64,000 nt of DNA. It comes from VRUE01 sp963780815. Its GTDB lineage: Bacteria; Actinomycetota; Thermoleophilia; Solirubrobacterales; 70-9. Of this stretch, positions 50,800 to 58,673 are shown one piece after another. Below the pieces are notes generated by a model. It searched no databases, had not been told where the DNA came from, and worked only from the letters and a program-made list of their open reading frames with translations. The stretch is from the NCBI GenBank assembly GCA_963780815.1, contig CAWADG010000010.1:62001-126000 (forward strand), written 5' to 3'. Position numbers and translations under genes: made by a program. How positions within the stretch are numbered: the stretch's first letter is position 1; each line of letters starts with the position of its first letter.

Positions 50800-50863
50800 G
50801 CGCGGAGCGGCCGATGCGTGCAACTCTGGTTCTTCGCGAGGGAGCGAAGCGCGAGGTATTGCC
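50797..50863 (+). repeat. Intergenic leader repeat, copy C (between ybaB and recR)
   Basis: Plus-strand copy of the leader seen at 1350-1420 and 7564-7630. It begins exactly at the ybaB TGA, keeps GCGCGGAGCG, GCGTGCAA, TCTGGTTCTTCGCG and the CTTCGC/GCGAAG hairpin, and ends at the recR start codon with the GAGG ribosome-binding site as part of it. Confidence 0.75.
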
Positions 50864-51463
50864 TTGAACGGCGAGGGGCCGGCGCCCCTTTCCCGGCTGG
50901 TGGCCGAGCTCTCGCGGCTGCCCGGGATCGGCCAGCGCACCGCGCAGCGTCTCGCCTTCCACATCCTCCGTGCCCCCGATGAGGAGACGACGGCGCTGGC
51001 GGCGGCGATCCGCGAGCTGAAGGAGAAGGTCGGCCTATGCGAGCGCTGCTTCAACCTCGCCGAGGGTCCGCTCTGCCGGATCTGCGCCGACTCCTCGCGC
51101 GACCAGACGGTCATCTGCGTTGTCGAGGAGCCCGCCGACGTGATCCCGATCGAGCGGACCCACGAGTACCGCGGCCTCTACCACGTCCTCGGCGGGGCCC
51201 TCTCGCCGATCGACGGGGTCGACGCCGACGACCTCAAGATCGCCGAGCTCGTGCGAAGGGTCGAGGCCGGCGGTGTCGAGGAGGTGCTGGTCGCGACGAA
51301 CCCGACGACGACGGGTGAGGCCACCGCCCTCCACATCGCGGAGCTGCTGCGCGGCTCGACGCGGGTCACCCGGCTCGCCAGCGGCCTCCCGGTCGGGGCC
51401 GACCTCGAGCACGCCGACGAGGTGACGCTCGGCAAGGCCCTGGCGGGCCGCCGCAGCCTCTGA
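50864..51463 (+). CDS. recR: Recombination mediator RecR
   Basis: 199 residues, the standard length. Helix-hairpin-helix L-P-G-I-G-Q-R-T-A-Q-R-L near residue 20, zinc finger C-E-R-C-F-N-L-A-E-G-P-L-C-R-I-C near 60, Toprim V-V-E-E-P-A-D-V-I. With RecO/RecF it loads RecA on gapped DNA. The TTG at 50864 follows GAGG by seven bases and gives the expected N-terminus; the frame extends further left through the leader repeat but has no better start. Confidence 0.93.
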   Translation: MNGEGPAPLSRLVAELSRLPGIGQRTAQRLAFHILRAPDEETTALAAAIRELKEKVGLCERCFNLAEGPLCRICADSSRDQTVICVVEEPADVIPIERTHEYRGLYHVLGGALSPIDGVDADDLKIAELVRRVEAGGVEEVLVATNPTTTGEATALHIAELLRGSTRVTRLASGLPVGADLEHADEVTLGKALAGRRSL

Positions 51464-51570
51464 GCGCGGTCCACCTGCCTGCGTGGACGAACGTCCGTGG
51501 ACGTGTATCAACCCAAAATTCGCAGGCCCAGCCCTTGCTTGCGTCCGGCGGTTCCGGAACAGTTCCTGCC

Positions 51571-52269
51571 GTGGAGGCCGGAAAATCCAGCAGGAGCGGG
51601 GAACCGGTCCGCCAGCTCGCGCGCGAGGTTTCGTCGATGCAGGTCAGGCTGCTCGCCAAGCTCGAGCAGGAACTCGAGCAGGGCGACGTCGAGACCTACG
51701 CCGCGGCGGCCCGAGAGCTCGCCGAGGCGTTCGGATCGGTCTCGGCGACCGCCGTCGGCGCCGTCGCCGACGTCGCCGACGAGCGGGAGCCGGCCGCCGA
51801 GCCGCCGCCGCAGATGCGGCGCCGGCTCGACCAGCTGCTCGAGATGCACCGGCGCTACGGGCACCCCTTCGGGATGCTGGTGATCGACGTCGAGGGGCCG
51901 GGCACCCGGGACAACGGCGCGGGTGCCGCGCGAGAAACCGCCCTGACCGTCGTCGCCGCGGCGCTTCGGGACAGCATCCGCCTCGTCGACGAGTCCTTCC
52001 GGATCGAGGACGACGGGATCTGCGTGCTTGCACCCAACCAGGAAACGATCGGCGGGGTGCAGATGGCCGAGCGCCTGCTCGCCCTGCTCGACCAGCTCGA
52101 GGATCTCGGCGGCGCCAGCATCGGGATCTCGGCCGGGGTCGTCGCCTGCCCGGATCACGGCGCCGACGCCGACTCGCTTCTGAAGGAGGCCGACGAGGCG
52201 ATGTGGCGGGCCAGGGCGGTCGGCCAGCCGGTCGGAGTCGGCCCGCTGCGGGCTCTGCAAGATCACTGA
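51571..52269 (+). CDS. Degenerate GGDEF-domain protein
   Basis: 232 residues from GTG 51571. After a helical N-terminal part (about residues 10-75) comes a domain with the order of a GGDEF fold: L-V-I-D-V-E near residue 112, a helix, R-I-E-D-D-G-I-C-V-L-A-P where the G-G-D-E-F loop and strand should be, and I-G-I-S-A-G-V-V-A-C-P with A-D-E-A-M-W-R-A-R at the end. The active-site motif is missing, so it should not make c-di-GMP; it may bind a nucleotide or act as a partner. TTG 51535 is an alternative start. A B12-fold MerR regulator follows. Confidence 0.7.
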   Translation: MEAGKSSRSGEPVRQLAREVSSMQVRLLAKLEQELEQGDVETYAAAARELAEAFGSVSATAVGAVADVADEREPAAEPPPQMRRRLDQLLEMHRRYGHPFGMLVIDVEGPGTRDNGAGAARETALTVVAAALRDSIRLVDESFRIEDDGICVLAPNQETIGGVQMAERLLALLDQLEDLGGASIGISAGVVACPDHGADADSLLKEADEAMWRARAVGQPVGVGPLRALQDH

Positions 52270-52293
52270 CAGAACCCGTAAATTCGTCCATAA

Positions 52294-52308
52294 CCAGGGT
52301 AAACCTGG
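52294..52308. promoter_or_regulatory. Short inverted repeat before the MerR/B12-fold gene
   Basis: CCAGG (52294-52298) and CCTGG (52304-52308) flank GTAAA, 25 bases before the ATG at 52333. The surrounding 40 bases are AT-richer than the genes. It is a plausible operator for autoregulation. Confidence 0.4.
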
Positions 52309-52332
52309 ACTTTGGGTGCCAAAATCCTGTGC

Positions 52333-53172
52333 ATGGCGGGAATTCGAACCAATGCCGCAGCCGAAGTTCTCGGCGTGAGTCCCAACACGCTTCGCAGTTG
52401 GGAGCGCCGCTACGGCTTCCCGACGCCAAAGCGGACCGCGGGCAATCACCGCCATTACGAGCTGCTCGAGCTCCAGACGCTGCGCGATGCTCTCGCCCAG
52501 ACCGGCAATATCTCCTCCGCCGTCGCGCTCGCCCGCCAGCGCCAGGACGAGCCGGCCAACGGCGATGGCCTGGTGGCGGCGTTCGAGAGCTTCGACGAGA
52601 ACGCCGCCGACCGCTCGATGGAGGAGAGCCTCGCGATCCGCCCGCTCGAGCGCACCGTCGAGGAGCTTCTGCTGCCCGGGGTCGACCGCCTGGCGGCCGA
52701 CCCCGACCGTGGCGCCGAGCTCGAGTTCGCCGCGCGCTGGTCGATGGGCTGGCTGCACGGCGCACGCCGCCTCGCCGCCGCCGCCTCACGGCCGGCGGGG
52801 ATCCTCCTTCTCGACTCGAGCCAGGGCCAGGATGCCGAGGAGGTCCACGCCCAGGCGCTGGACCTGACACTTCGACGGGCCGGGTTCAGGGTCCTGATGC
52901 TCTCCGACGAGCTCGGGGAGGAGCGCCTGGAGCGTGCGCTCCGCGCCCTCGACCCGACGGCGATAATGATCTGCGGCCCCGGCACCGACACCCCGGCGGC
53001 GGTGAAGCTCGTCCGGCGGGTCCGCGATGCGGGGTTCGACGCACCGTTGTTCGGCTTCCGCGCCACCGGCCTGATCGGGGACGCCGTCCCCTCCGCCGGC
53101 GAGCGGCCGAGCGAAGTGACTGGGATGCTGAACGCGGACCTCCGCCGTCGCGCCGCCCAGGCCTTCGCCTGA
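52333..53172 (+). CDS. MerR-type regulator with B12-binding-like C-terminal domain
   Basis: 279 residues. Residues 1-65 form a MerR winged helix (N-T-L-R-S-W-E-R-R-Y-G-F-P-T-P-K-R), the layout of CarH/LitR light- or B12-responsive regulators. Residues 90-150 correspond to the helical bundle, and 155-275 to the Rossmann-like B12 domain. His172 in E-V-H-A-Q-A-L aligns with the lower-ligand His of G-E-x-H-x-x-G, but the Gly is Ala, and the helical-bundle Glu-His pair of CarH appears absent. B12 binding is therefore doubtful; the fold is more certain. ATG 52333 (M-A-G-I-R-T-N) was preferred over TTG 52312. Confidence 0.78.
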   Translation: MAGIRTNAAAEVLGVSPNTLRSWERRYGFPTPKRTAGNHRHYELLELQTLRDALAQTGNISSAVALARQRQDEPANGDGLVAAFESFDENAADRSMEESLAIRPLERTVEELLLPGVDRLAADPDRGAELEFAARWSMGWLHGARRLAAAASRPAGILLLDSSQGQDAEEVHAQALDLTLRRAGFRVLMLSDELGEERLERALRALDPTAIMICGPGTDTPAAVKLVRRVRDAGFDAPLFGFRATGLIGDAVPSAGERPSEVTGMLNADLRRRAAQAFA

Positions 53173-53196
53173 GTCTCCGGTCAATCCCGGAGCCGA

Positions 53197-53240
53197 GGAA
53201 GGGAAGAGCCCCCGGGATATCTCTCCGGGGGCTCCCTTCC
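53197..53240. terminator. Strong hairpin between convergent genes
   Basis: GAGCCCCCGG (53206-53215) pairs exactly with CCGGGGGCTC (53225-53234), and the stem is extended by GGAAGG/CCTTCC with a 3-base bulge. It lies between the ends of the MerR/B12-fold gene and pstS and can serve both. There is no long T run. Confidence 0.8.
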
Positions 53241-53253
53241 GCTTGAGGGGCGG

Positions 53254-54276
53254 CTAGAGGCCGGCGAGGGACTTCTTCGCCGCTTCGAGGACGACTTTCG
53301 GCAGTGGCGCGAAGTCGAGCGCCGGGCCGTATTTCTGTCCCGTGGTCATCGCGTATTTGATGAACGGTTCGAGTTCGCCCTTCTTCGGCGCACCGTGCGG
53401 AACGATGCAGTAGGTGAACGTCGAGATCGGATACGCGAGTGTGTACTTTTTCGGCGGATTGACGATGTGGAGTTCGTTAGTCGCCGGCACCGTCTTCACC
53501 ATTTCCGCTGCGGCAGAGATGTTTTTCAGGTTCGGGAAGGTGAACTTCTTGGCTTCGTTCTCAACCGCGGCGGCACGAAGCTTGGCGGCGACCAGGTACG
53601 ACGCCGAGATGTAGCCAATCGAACCCGGAGTCGCTTGGACGGACTGCGTGACGCCGAGGTTGCCTTTGGCGCCCAGTCCTGCTGGGAAGCTGACCGTCGT
53701 CGAGTAGCCGATGTTGCCCTTCCAGTATTTGCTCACCTTCGAGAGGTAGTTGGTGAAGGCGTACGTGTCTCCTGAGCCGTCGCTGCGGTAGATCGGAGTG
53801 ATCGCCGTCCCCGGCAGGTGAACGTCCGGGTTGAGTTTCTTGATCTTCGCGTCGTTCCACCGCGTGATACTGCCGAGGTAGATGCCGGCGATCACGCTCC
53901 CGTTTAGGTTCAGTTTCTTCACCCCCGGGATGTTGTAACCGAGTCCCGTGGCGCTCAGGGCCCAGGGAATCTGCACGCAGCCGGCGCAGGCGGTCGCCTG
54001 TTCCGGGGTCAGCGGCGCGTCCGAGGCGCCAAAGTCGACGGTGCGAGCCGTGATCTGAGCGATGCCGGCGCCGGAGCCCACCGCCCCGTAGGTGACTTTG
54101 ACGGCACCGGCGGTGTGCGCTTCGAAGCCGTTTACCCAGTTGGCGAGCAGCGGGGCGACCAGAGTCGATCCGGCCCCTTTGATTTCAGCGGAAGCGGCAG
54201 CCGTCGAGATCGACGCCATGCTGCCCAGCGCTCCCACCACGGCGAGTGAGATACCTAGCAACCTGTTGCGAATCAA
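53254..54276 (-). CDS. pstS: Phosphate ABC transporter substrate-binding protein PstS
   Basis: 340 residues. The signal peptide (L-G-I-S-L-A-V-V-G-A-L-G) ends near A-S-A-E without a lipobox Cys. The mature protein opens I-K-G-A-G-S-T-L-V-A-P-L and has the phosphate-binding S-G-S-G/S-D features (V-G-S-G-A-G-I and G-A-S-D-A-P-L, S-D-G-S-G-D-T-Y). TTG 54276 follows AAAGGA; an upstream start would bury the signal peptide. The gene is divergent from pstCAB across a 261-base gap with repeated sequence elements. Lack of a lipobox is unusual for a Gram-positive PstS. Confidence 0.92.
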   Translation of the reverse strand: MIRNRLLGISLAVVGALGSMASISTAAASAEIKGAGSTLVAPLLANWVNGFEAHTAGAVKVTYGAVGSGAGIAQITARTVDFGASDAPLTPEQATACAGCVQIPWALSATGLGYNIPGVKKLNLNGSVIAGIYLGSITRWNDAKIKKLNPDVHLPGTAITPIYRSDGSGDTYAFTNYLSKVSKYWKGNIGYSTTVSFPAGLGAKGNLGVTQSVQATPGSIGYISASYLVAAKLRAAAVENEAKKFTFPNLKNISAAAEMVKTVPATNELHIVNPPKKYTLAYPISTFTYCIVPHGAPKKGELEPFIKYAMTTGQKYGPALDFAPLPKVVLEAAKKSLAGL

Positions 54277-54369
54277 AAGCGATTCCTTTCGGCTCGTTAT
54301 TGTTTTTGGCGCCACAGGCATTGCTGGTACGCCTTGGCGCCCGCAGGATCGCGTCGCGATCATTCAGAG

Positions 54370-54485
54370 TTGTGTCAATTGTGTGAAACTGCGACGTAGT
54401 TACAAAAACGCAACAACACTCACCCGCATTGGTACTTGTTGACAAGTTGTGAACGTCAGTACGCACTTGTGTCAATTCTGTGAAA
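54370..54485. promoter_or_regulatory. Repeated operator-like elements between pstS and pstCAB
   Basis: TTGTGTCAATTGTGTGAAA (54370-54388) recurs as TTGTGTCAATTCTGTGAAA (54467-54485), 18 of 19 identical and in the same orientation; a weaker relative lies at 54437-54455. One strong copy lies 94 bases before pstS and the other 52 bases before pstC. The internal TGTCAA/TGTGAA halves suggest direct-repeat binding by a PhoP/PhoB-type regulator. Confidence 0.65.
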
Positions 54486-54537
54486 ATTGACCGACGGAGT
54501 GTGAAATGGAGGCGACGCTCCTCTACTCTGCGCGGCG

Positions 54538-55545
54538 ATGAGTACCGCGACCGCTCCGCTGCCCCAGGGCGAGGCCCCTCGCCGCCCGCCGCGTCGACAC
54601 GAACTGCGCCGGAGCCTCGACCGGTTGGGAGACGGGCTTCTGGCCGGCATCTGCGGCCTCGCTGGCCTTGTTGGGATTGCGGTGCTGGTGCTGATTGGCT
54701 ACGAAATCCTCCACGGCGCGAGCCCGGCGATCTCCAGATACGGGGCCGGCTTCATTTTCGACACGATTTGGAAGCCGAACCCCCCGTTCGAACAATTCGG
54801 CGCCGGCGTCGTGCTCTTCGGGACGCTGGTGAGCTCCTTCATCGCGCTCCTGCTCGGCGCTCCGATCGCGATCGCGATCGGGCTGTTCCTCAGCCTGCTG
54901 GCACCGAAAGCGGTCAGCGGGGTGATCTCGCCTCTGGTCGAGATGCTGGCTGCGATCCCGAGCGTGATCCTCGGGTTCTGGGGGCTGCTGATCCTCGCCC
55001 CCTTCGTCCATGCGCACATCGAGCCCTTCCTCCACGACACGCTTGGCTTCATCCCGCTCTTCGGTCCGCCCCAGACCACCGGAGCAAGCCTCTTCACCGC
55101 GAGCCTCATCCTGACGATCATGGTGGTGCCTATCATCGCCTCGATCTCGCGGGACCTCTTCCTCTCGGTCCCGCGCGAGCTGCAGGACGGCGCGGAAGCG
55201 CTCGGCGCCACTCGCTGGGAGGTCGTCCGTGGAGTAGTGCTGCCGAGCACCGCGTCGGGGGTCGCCGCCGCCTCGCTGCTCGGGCTCGGCCGGGCGCTGG
55301 GAGAGGCGATTGCCGTCGCTCAGGTGATCGGCGCCGGTACCGAAATCCACACCTCGCTGTTCCGCACGGGCGACACGCTCGCCGCCCGGATTGCGAATCA
55401 GTTCCCCGGGGCGATCACGCAGATGCACGAGGCCTCGCTCTACTACCTCGGCGTGATCCTGCTGGTGATCGGCCTGCTCGCTAACCTCGGCGCCGAGTTC
55501 ATCGGCCGCCGCTTCGGCGTCGGCCAGAGCGGGATCGGGCGATGA
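54538..55545 (+). CDS. pstC: Phosphate ABC transporter permease PstC
   Basis: 335 residues, six membrane helices after an Arg-rich cytosolic N-terminus. G-A-G-F-I-F-D-T-I-W-K-P-N-P and the EAA loop (E-L-Q-D-G-A-E-A-L-G-A-T-R-W-E-V) are typical of PstC. ATG 54538. The end overlaps pstA by four bases (ATGA). Confidence 0.93.
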   Translation: MSTATAPLPQGEAPRRPPRRHELRRSLDRLGDGLLAGICGLAGLVGIAVLVLIGYEILHGASPAISRYGAGFIFDTIWKPNPPFEQFGAGVVLFGTLVSSFIALLLGAPIAIAIGLFLSLLAPKAVSGVISPLVEMLAAIPSVILGFWGLLILAPFVHAHIEPFLHDTLGFIPLFGPPQTTGASLFTASLILTIMVVPIIASISRDLFLSVPRELQDGAEALGATRWEVVRGVVLPSTASGVAAASLLGLGRALGEAIAVAQVIGAGTEIHTSLFRTGDTLAARIANQFPGAITQMHEASLYYLGVILLVIGLLANLGAEFIGRRFGVGQSGIGR

Positions 55546-56441
55546 GTGGCGTCCAGGACGGGATCGGCGAGCCCGCCGTCGACCCAGCGGCGCCGCTCAC
55601 GGCCACCGGCAACCTTCGCCGCCGGCAGATCGTCAGCCGTATCGCCGTCGGGGGCGCGACAGCGGCAGCCGTCGCCGCCGTCGCGGTGCTGGCGATCGTT
55701 GTCTGGTCGGTCGTCTCGCACGGAGCCAGGGCGATCAGCCTCGACTTCTTCCTCGAGGGCGAACCAGAGGGAATCGGCCCGGCGATCCTCGGAACGGCTG
55801 AGATCTCGCTCGGCGCCACGCTGATCGCGGCGCCGCTCGGAGTGCTGATCGCCGTCTACATGAACGAGTTCGCCAAGGGACCCATGGCGAAGGCGATTCA
55901 GGTGACGCTGGACTTGGTGAACGGCCTGCCCTCGATCATCATCGGCCTCTTCGTCTTCGGCCTGCTCGTGTACGGCCACGCCCAGTCGGCATATGCAGCC
56001 TCGATCGCCCTGGCGATAATCATGCTGCCGCTGATCGCAAGGGGAAGCCAGGAGGTTCTCAGGCTCGTTCCGAACAGCCTGCGGGAAGCGTCTGACGCGC
56101 TCGGGGTAAGCCGCTGGCGCTCGGTGCTGACCGTGGTCCTGCCCAGTGCGATGGGCGGGATCGTCACCTCGACGATCCTCGCGCTGGCTCGCGCCGCCGG
56201 CGAGACGGCGCCCCTGCTTCTGATCGACTCGGTTTTCCGCGGCGACTCGGTCAACTTCAACCCGCTGGAAGCGGTGCCGAACATCCCGGTGACCATCTAC
56301 AGGCTCTCCGAAGAAGCAAACCCCGAAGGGTTCACCCGGGCCTGGGGCGCGGGGCTCGCGCTGCTGTCCTTCATCATGTTCACCAGCCTCGGCGCGCGTT
56401 ACCTCCTGGCGCGCAGCAACCGGAAGCTGGGGGGAGGATGA
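55542..56441 (+). CDS. pstA: Phosphate ABC transporter permease PstA
   Basis: 299 residues, six membrane helices. Family-specific parts are G-I-G-P-A-I-L-G-T in the first external loop, N-G-L-P-S-I-I-I-G-L-F-V and the EAA loop S-L-R-E-A-S-D-A-L-G-V-S-R-W. Translation is coupled to pstC upstream and pstB downstream by 4-base overlaps. Confidence 0.93.
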   Translation: MSGVQDGIGEPAVDPAAPLTATGNLRRRQIVSRIAVGGATAAAVAAVAVLAIVVWSVVSHGARAISLDFFLEGEPEGIGPAILGTAEISLGATLIAAPLGVLIAVYMNEFAKGPMAKAIQVTLDLVNGLPSIIIGLFVFGLLVYGHAQSAYAASIALAIIMLPLIARGSQEVLRLVPNSLREASDALGVSRWRSVLTVVLPSAMGGIVTSTILALARAAGETAPLLLIDSVFRGDSVNFNPLEAVPNIPVTIYRLSEEANPEGFTRAWGAGLALLSFIMFTSLGARYLLARSNRKLGGG

Positions 56442-57301
56442 GCGCTTACGTCCCGCCGCGAGTGCGGATCCAAACTCGTCCCCTCGCTCAGGCGGGCCCG
56501 CTCGCCGGCCGGCCGGCGGAGATGCCGGTCGAAGCCGTCTTTGAGGCGCAGAGCGTCTCCGTCGCCTACGGCAGCAATCGGGCGCTGACCGAGGTCGACC
56601 TCCAGATCCCACGCAGCCGAATCACGGCGCTGATTGGTCCCTCGGGCTGCGGAAAGTCGACCTTCATCCGCTGCCTGAACCGGATGAATGACCGCGTGGC
56701 GGGTTTCGATCTCGGCGGCCGAATCCTCTACCACGGGCAGGATCTCTACGCCGGCGAGGTCGATCGAGTCGAGGTGCGGCGGCGGATCGGCATGGTCTTC
56801 CAGAAACCGAACCCGTTTCCGAAGTCGATCTACGACAACATCGCCTGGGCGCCACGCAACCTAGGCATGAAGCACGCGCTCGACGACAGGGTCGAGGGGG
56901 CCCTGCGCGGAGCGGCGCTCTGGGACGAGGTCAAGGACCGCCTCAAGGACAGCGCCATCGGCCTATCCGGCGGTCAGCAACAGCGGCTCTGCATCGCGCG
57001 GGCGATCGCGATCGAACCGGACGTGCTGCTGCTCGACGAGCCCGCCTCGGCCCTCGACCCGATCGCGACCGCCTCGATCGAGGACCTGATGCACAGCCTG
57101 AAAGGCCGATTCACGATCGTGATCGTCACGCACAACATGCAGCAGGCGGCCCGCGTTGCCGACAAGACGGCCTTCTTCAGCCTTGACTCGCGAGCAGCCG
57201 AGCCGGTCGGCACTCTGATCGAGTTCGCCGACACCGAGGTGATCTTCTCCAACCCGGCCGATCCGCGAACGCGCGACTACGTCTCCGGGCGCTTCGGCTA
57301 G
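56438..57301 (+). CDS. pstB: Phosphate ABC transporter ATPase PstB
   Basis: 287 residues. Walker A G-P-S-G-C-G-K-S-T, the PstB-specific F-Q-K-P-N-P-F-P-K-S-I-Y-D-N-I, signature L-S-G-G-Q-Q-Q-R, Walker B L-L-L-D-E-P-A-S-A-L-D-P. The N-terminal 28 residues before the ATPase fold are extra; an internal ATG (M-P-V-E-A-V-F) could be the true start. No phoU follows, which is a difference from many pst operons. Confidence 0.94.
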   Translation: MSAYVPPRVRIQTRPLAQAGPLAGRPAEMPVEAVFEAQSVSVAYGSNRALTEVDLQIPRSRITALIGPSGCGKSTFIRCLNRMNDRVAGFDLGGRILYHGQDLYAGEVDRVEVRRRIGMVFQKPNPFPKSIYDNIAWAPRNLGMKHALDDRVEGALRGAALWDEVKDRLKDSAIGLSGGQQQRLCIARAIAIEPDVLLLDEPASALDPIATASIEDLMHSLKGRFTIVIVTHNMQQAARVADKTAFFSLDSRAAEPVGTLIEFADTEVIFSNPADPRTRDYVSGRFG

Positions 57302-57334
57302 GAAAGCGCGACGCGCCGGCCGGATCCCAGGCGC

Positions 57335-57784
57335 TCAACGACGAAGGATCGCGTCGCTCGAGACCTGCTGGAGGAGGGGTTGTCCGCATTGCCAGCAGAA
57401 CGTGGCGCCCATGCTGTGGGGGGCGCCGCAGGCCGAGCAGGAACCGGCGGTCGCCGTCTCCTCCATCCGCACCAGCCGTTCGACCTCGTTCAGTTCGGCG
57501 TCGGCCTCCTGCAGCGCCGCCGCCCGCTGCACCAGCACCTCAACCTTGACGTGGTTGCGGATCGCCATCTCGTAGGCGAGGCCGCCGAGGTCCCACTGCA
57601 GCTCTGCGACCCTCGCCACCATCTGATCCCGGCGGCGGGTCAGATCGACGACCAAGCTGGTCGAGTATTGGGGACGGGAAGCGCCATTGGCCGGCGGCGG
57701 CGCCGAGGGCGCTGGCGCCGTCTCCTCCGCGCGGCCGTTGCGGACTCCGGGGATCTTTCCCTTGAGGCGCCCGGCGGCGCTCAT
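57335..57784 (-). CDS. Zinc-ribbon protein with helical N-terminal part
   Basis: 149 residues. A helical region (V-V-D-L-T-R-R-R-D-Q-M-V-A-R-V-A-E-L-Q, continuing into V-L-V-Q-R-A-A-A-L-Q-E-A-D-A-E-L) suggests a coiled coil. A C-terminal zinc ribbon follows, C-S-A-C-G and C-W-Q-C-G. ATG 57784 (M-S-A-A-G-R) overlaps the stop of the upstream gene (ATGA), so the two are co-translated. No known family. It converges with pstB at 33 bases. Confidence 0.6.
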   Translation of the reverse strand: MSAAGRLKGKIPGVRNGRAEETAPAPSAPPPANGASRPQYSTSLVVDLTRRRDQMVARVAELQWDLGGLAYEMAIRNHVKVEVLVQRAAALQEADAELNEVERLVRMEETATAGSCSACGAPHSMGATFCWQCGQPLLQQVSSDAILRR

Positions 57785-58524
57785 TCTTCGCCTCCGAAGA
57801 AGCTTCCGTCGAATTCTCCGCTTTCGTTGCAGCCCGCGACCTTCTGCTTGCACTTCCCGCCGATCTTGACGGTCGGCGGTGGGAGGTTCGCGCCCGGAAC
57901 GGCGTGGAGGACGTTCTTCGCCCCTTCGCCCGTTTCGGCCGCCTTCTTTTTCGCTTCGACGACCTGCTTCTTCGATTTGCCCTTGGTGGTCGCGCCTCCG
58001 ACCGTTTCGCCGCCCTTGGAGCTCGTCTGTGCCGTCGCTTCTCCGCCACCGCCGACGGTCACGATCTGCGGCGGGGCCGCTGCCTGGGTGCCGCCGTGGT
58101 CGCCGGAGCGGCCGATCAGGACACCGATGCCCAGCGCCAGCAGCAGCGTGCCGACGCCCGCGATCAGGGCTGTGTTGGGCGACAGCTTTCGATTCTTTTC
58201 CTTCGTCCGGGCGGGGGGCTCGGTCGGGCGATTCATCGCGTCCATGAACACGACGGCGTCCATGAACGGCAATCGAGGCTCGCCGCGGCGGCGGCCGCAC
58301 TCGATGCAGTAGCGCTGGTCGATAGCCACCAGGGAGTCGCAGGAGGGGCAGCGCTCGTAACCCGTCGAGGTGTGCGGGGGCGTAGCGGGCGCCGACGCGC
58401 CGGGCTTCGGTGGCGGCGGTGCCGTCACCGGCGCCTCCTGCGCCGGCGTCGGCTCGGCGGCTTTGCCATTGGCCGGTGTCGGCGCCCACGCCTCCCCGCT
58501 CTCAGTTGTCCACTCCAAGATCAC
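57781..58524 (-). CDS. Zinc-ribbon, single-TM anchored protein
   Basis: 247 residues from GTG 58524. A Pro-rich N-terminal part leads into a zinc ribbon (C-P-S-C-D and C-I-E-C-G), then a TM helix (A-L-I-A-G-V-G-T-L-L-L-A-L-G-I-G-V-L-I), and an external part with Gly/Thr-rich linker, basic segment and two Cys near the end. The cytosolic ribbon and external tail suggest a scaffold or sensor. It shares zinc ribbons with the overlapping partner gene at 57335. Family not recognised. Confidence 0.6.
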   Translation of the reverse strand: MILEWTTESGEAWAPTPANGKAAEPTPAQEAPVTAPPPPKPGASAPATPPHTSTGYERCPSCDSLVAIDQRYCIECGRRRGEPRLPFMDAVVFMDAMNRPTEPPARTKEKNRKLSPNTALIAGVGTLLLALGIGVLIGRSGDHGGTQAAAPPQIVTVGGGGEATAQTSSKGGETVGGATTKGKSKKQVVEAKKKAAETGEGAKNVLHAVPGANLPPPTVKIGGKCKQKVAGCNESGEFDGSFFGGEE

Positions 58525-58673
58525 GCTCCAGGTTCGGGGAACTGGGCGCAATGGTCACCCGCGAGCGTCGGGCAGATGTTGCCGAGTCGTGAAGGGCGCG
58601 CCAGAGAAATGCGCACCAGGATTTTCACAACCGCTGGCGAGGCGCGGGTGAGACTCCAGCGGAGGTGCCCGGA

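Noticed and set aside
51545..51575. Possible second SOS box (GGTTCCGGAACAGTTCC)
   Set aside because: It is GTTCC/GGAAC, not the CGAAC-N4-GTTCG form.
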